Made by a program: the position numbers and the translations under genes. A stretch of 64,000 bases of DNA from Comamonas testosteroni TK102 (GTDB lineage Bacteria; Pseudomonadota; Gammaproteobacteria; Burkholderiales; Burkholderiaceae_C): positions 2,666,001-2,730,000 of the forward strand of contig NZ_CP006704.1 of the NCBI RefSeq assembly GCF_000739375.1, in the 5' to 3' direction. This document shows, piece after piece, positions 62,014-64,000 of the stretch (its first letter is position 1; each line of letters begins with the position of its first letter). The notes beneath the pieces are model-generated. The model searched no databases, was not told the origin of the DNA, and saw only the letters and a program-made list of their open reading frames with translations.

Positions 62014-62718
62014 ATGCGATTCAAGCGACCGCAGGTGCGCTACGCCGATACGCCGCAGCCTGCCACCCCGTACCAATCCGCCGCGCAGGTATGGGACGAC
62101 CGCATCGGCTCGGCCCGCGTGCAGGCCAAGAACTGGCGATTCATGGCCTTTGGCTGCCTGACGCTCGCGCTGCTGATGGCCGGTGGCCTGGTGTGGCGCT
62201 CGGCGCAATCCATCGTCACGCCCTATGTCATCGAAGTCGATCAGTCGGGGCAGGTGCGCGCCGTCGGCGAAGCCGCCACGCCGTACCGGCCCGCCGATGC
62301 GCAGATCGCGCACCACCTGGCGCGCTTCGTGACGCTGGTGCGCTCGCTGTCCATCGACCCCATCGTGGTGCGGCAGAACTGGCTGGATGCCTACGACTAC
62401 ACCACCGACAAGGGCGCGGCGGTGCTCAACGACTACGCCAGCAAGAACGATCCGTTCGCCCGCATCGGCAAGGAGTCGGTGACGGTGCAGATCACCAGCG
62501 TTGTCCGCGCCAGCGACACGTCTTTCAACGTGCGCTGGACGGAACAGCGGTTCGTCAACGGTGCCGCCGCTGGCACCGAGCGGTGGAACGCCGTGCTTTC
62601 CACTGTCCTGCAAACCCCGCGCACCGAACAGCGCCTGCGCAAGAACCCGCTGGGTATCTACGTCAATGGCCTGTCGTGGAGCCGCGAACTGGATTCTTCC
62701 GAAGGAGCCAAGCCATGA
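62014..62718 (+). CDS. trbF: TrbF, mating-pair protein (VirB8-like)
   Basis: A 234-residue inner-membrane protein with one N-terminal membrane segment (FMAFGCLTLALLMAGGLVWRS) and a VirB8-fold periplasmic domain (RPADAQIAHHLARFVTLVRSLSIDPIVVRQNWLDAYDY... ). It serves as a scaffold of the channel. Start ATG 62014 after AAGGAGAATTCCT. Overlaps trbG by 4 bp. Confidence 0.93.
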   Translation: MRFKRPQVRYADTPQPATPYQSAAQVWDDRIGSARVQAKNWRFMAFGCLTLALLMAGGLVWRSAQSIVTPYVIEVDQSGQVRAVGEAATPYRPADAQIAHHLARFVTLVRSLSIDPIVVRQNWLDAYDYTTDKGAAVLNDYASKNDPFARIGKESVTVQITSVVRASDTSFNVRWTEQRFVNGAAAGTERWNAVLSTVLQTPRTEQRLRKNPLGIYVNGLSWSRELDSSEGAKP

Positions 62719-63719
62719 ATGCACTTTTCCGTAAATCCGTTTTGCCGTTGATCCTGCTGGCCTCGACTGTTCTGTTCTCGGGCTGCGCCTCGCAGGGCAA
62801 GCCGCCGCCGTCCATCTCGCTCGATGAGCCGGTGCAGGCGCTACCGCTGCCGGAACCGCCCGCGCCGGTGGAAGTGGTCGCCGTGCCTGAACCCTTGGCG
62901 CTGCCTGCGCAGTTGAAGCCGCTGCCAGGAACGGATGAATCCAAGCCCGTGCCGGAACCGGCCGACGAAACCGTGCGTGTCTCGCGTGCGAATGCCGAGG
63001 CGCGCATTGCGCCGACCCGCGAGGGCTACGTCAATGCGATTCAGGTGTGGCCCTTCACCGATGGCGCGCTCTACCAAGTCTATGCCGCGCCGGGGCGCGT
63101 GACCGTGGTTTCGCTCCAGCCTGGCGAGGAACTGGTGACGGTGGCCGCAGGCGATACCGTGCGCTGGATCGTCGGCGACACGTCCAGCGGCAGCGGCGAC
63201 GCGCTGCGCGTCAATGTGCTGGTCAAGCCGATCCGCTCGGGCCTCAAAACAAACTTGGTCATCACCACCAGCCGCCGGACGTACCTGCTGGAGCTGACCT
63301 CGACGGAAAAGGCATGGATGGCGTCGGTGTCCTGGGACTACCCGAAAGACCGGATGCTGGCCTTGCAGCGCCAGTCGCAGGCGGCCAGCGCCGCCGCGCC
63401 AGTCGATACCGGCTTGTCGCTGGAGAAGATCCGCTTCCGCTACGCGGTCAGCGGCAGCAATCCGCCGTGGAAGCCGCTGCGCGCCTTCGATGACGGCGAG
63501 AAGGTCTACATCCAGTTCCCCGCGGGCATCGCCCAGGGGGAGCTGCCGCCGCTGTTCGTGATCGGCGCGCAGGGTGACGGGCAACTGGTGAACTACCGCT
63601 TCCGTTTGCCGTACTACATCGTGGATCGGCTGTTCGGCGCGGCCGAACTGCGCCTGGGCGGTGATGGTGGTGACGTGGTACGCATCGAGCGCACCGATGG
63701 CGTGGCGCGGAGGAACTGA
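62715..63719 (+). CDS. trbG: TrbG, outer-membrane channel protein (VirB9-like)
   Basis: A 334-residue protein: signal peptide with lipobox-like FSGC, a proline-rich N-terminal part, and a VirB9/CagX domain (YVNAIQVWPFTDGALYQVYAAPGRVTVVSLQPGEEL, NLVITTSRRTYLLELTST, RFRYAVSG, KVYIQFPAGIAQGELPPLFVIG). It forms the outer-membrane core complex with TrbI. Start ATG 62715. Confidence 0.93.
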   Translation: MNALFRKSVLPLILLASTVLFSGCASQGKPPPSISLDEPVQALPLPEPPAPVEVVAVPEPLALPAQLKPLPGTDESKPVPEPADETVRVSRANAEARIAPTREGYVNAIQVWPFTDGALYQVYAAPGRVTVVSLQPGEELVTVAAGDTVRWIVGDTSSGSGDALRVNVLVKPIRSGLKTNLVITTSRRTYLLELTSTEKAWMASVSWDYPKDRMLALQRQSQAASAAAPVDTGLSLEKIRFRYAVSGSNPPWKPLRAFDDGEKVYIQFPAGIAQGELPPLFVIGAQGDGQLVNYRFRLPYYIVDRLFGAAELRLGGDGGDVVRIERTDGVARRN

Positions 63720-63721
63720 CC

Positions 63722-64000
63722 ATGAGCCAGGACGACACTCCCGACCTCGCCACGCCGAAGGCTGGCAAGGTAGCGCCCGAGGCGGTGGCGCTGCGCGCCC
63801 AGCCGCGCCCGGTCACGCGCTTGAACCGGCGCGTGCTGGCCATCCTTGCCGGCGGCCTGTCGCTCGCCGTGCTCGCGGCGCTGATGTGGTCGTTACAACC
63901 ACAGCGACGCGGGGCCAATGAGCAGGCCGAGCTTTACAACGTGGATCGCGTCTCCAAGTCTGAAGGGCTGGACGCGCTGCCGGCGGACTACTCTAAGCTG
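63722..64000 (+). CDS. trbI: TrbI, core channel protein (VirB10-like), cut by the window end
   Basis: The first 93 residues of TrbI: a cytoplasmic start (MSQDDTPDLATPKAGKVAPEAVALRAQPRP), one membrane segment (VLAILAGGLSLAVLAALMWSL), and the beginning of the proline-rich periplasmic region. The rest, about 350 more residues, lies beyond the window. Start ATG 63722, 2 bp after the trbG stop. Confidence 0.9.
   Translation, partial: MSQDDTPDLATPKAGKVAPEAVALRAQPRPVTRLNRRVLAILAGGLSLAVLAALMWSLQPQRRGANEQAELYNVDRVSKSEGLDALPADYSKL

Overview
The window looks like the chromosome of a Comamonadaceae bacterium (Comamonas/Delftia-like betaproteobacterium). Three things suggest this: high GC, the short intergenic palindromes typical of that family after the sulfate-transport genes, and protein families that match those genera. 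No 16S or other species marker is present, so the genus is an inference.

Left part, 1 to about 18.1 kb, is chromosomal backbone. It starts with a decayed redox cluster: a TetR gene with two in-frame stops, a fragment of an F420-type oxidoreductase, an intact paralogue, azoR, and a frameshifted yceI, all facing a LysR gene. An IS481-family element (3628-4623) follows and cuts off an integrase fragment. Next come a sulfate ABC transporter operon (sbp-cysT-cysW-cysA), dsbB, a glutathione transferase, an AmpR-like LysR gene divergent from a class A beta-lactamase, and an iron-regulated fecI-fecR-TonB receptor cassette under a perfect Fur-like palindrome. The receptor lacks its last beta-strand, so its end at about 18.1 kb is probably the junction with the mobile element.

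From about 18.2 kb to the window end is the backbone of a Tn4371-like integrative and conjugative element (ICE), all on the + strand: radC, a zinc-ribbon-like protein, a large ParB-like protein, DUF736, DUF2958, DUF2285, a small HTH protein, repA with three iterons, parA and partner, DUF2840, traF, relaxase, then traR, an exclusion lipoprotein, traG, and trbBCDEJKLFG with trbI cut by the window end. No integrase is visible at the left end.

The ICE carries two cargoes. Cargo 1 (about 23.7-26.8 kb) is an IS110-family transposase with a chromate-transporter gene and its PadR regulator. Cargo 2 (about 35.4-51.4 kb) sits between the relaxase and traR, just after a degenerate second relaxase fragment. 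It has a Tsx-like nucleoside channel, three isopenicillin-N-synthase-like 2-oxoglutarate/Fe(II) oxygenases, a glutathione-dependent formaldehyde module (frmA-frmB-VOC), a Rieske oxygenase with its reductase, two LysR regulators, a BMP-type (nucleoside) binding protein, another VOC protein, and an NCS2 xanthine/uracil-type permease. Together these suggest uptake of a purine or nucleoside-like compound and oxidative demethylation, with detoxification of the formaldehyde released. This reading is inference.

Two observations on cargo 2 stand out. A LysR-type palindrome GTTCCA-N4-TGGAAC recurs in three of its promoter regions. Two of the oxygenase genes lie in inverted orientation 11 kb apart and share a 287-bp tract with one mismatch, so recombination could flip the segment between them and make chimeric enzymes; one copy is frameshifted in a C-tract just after its start.
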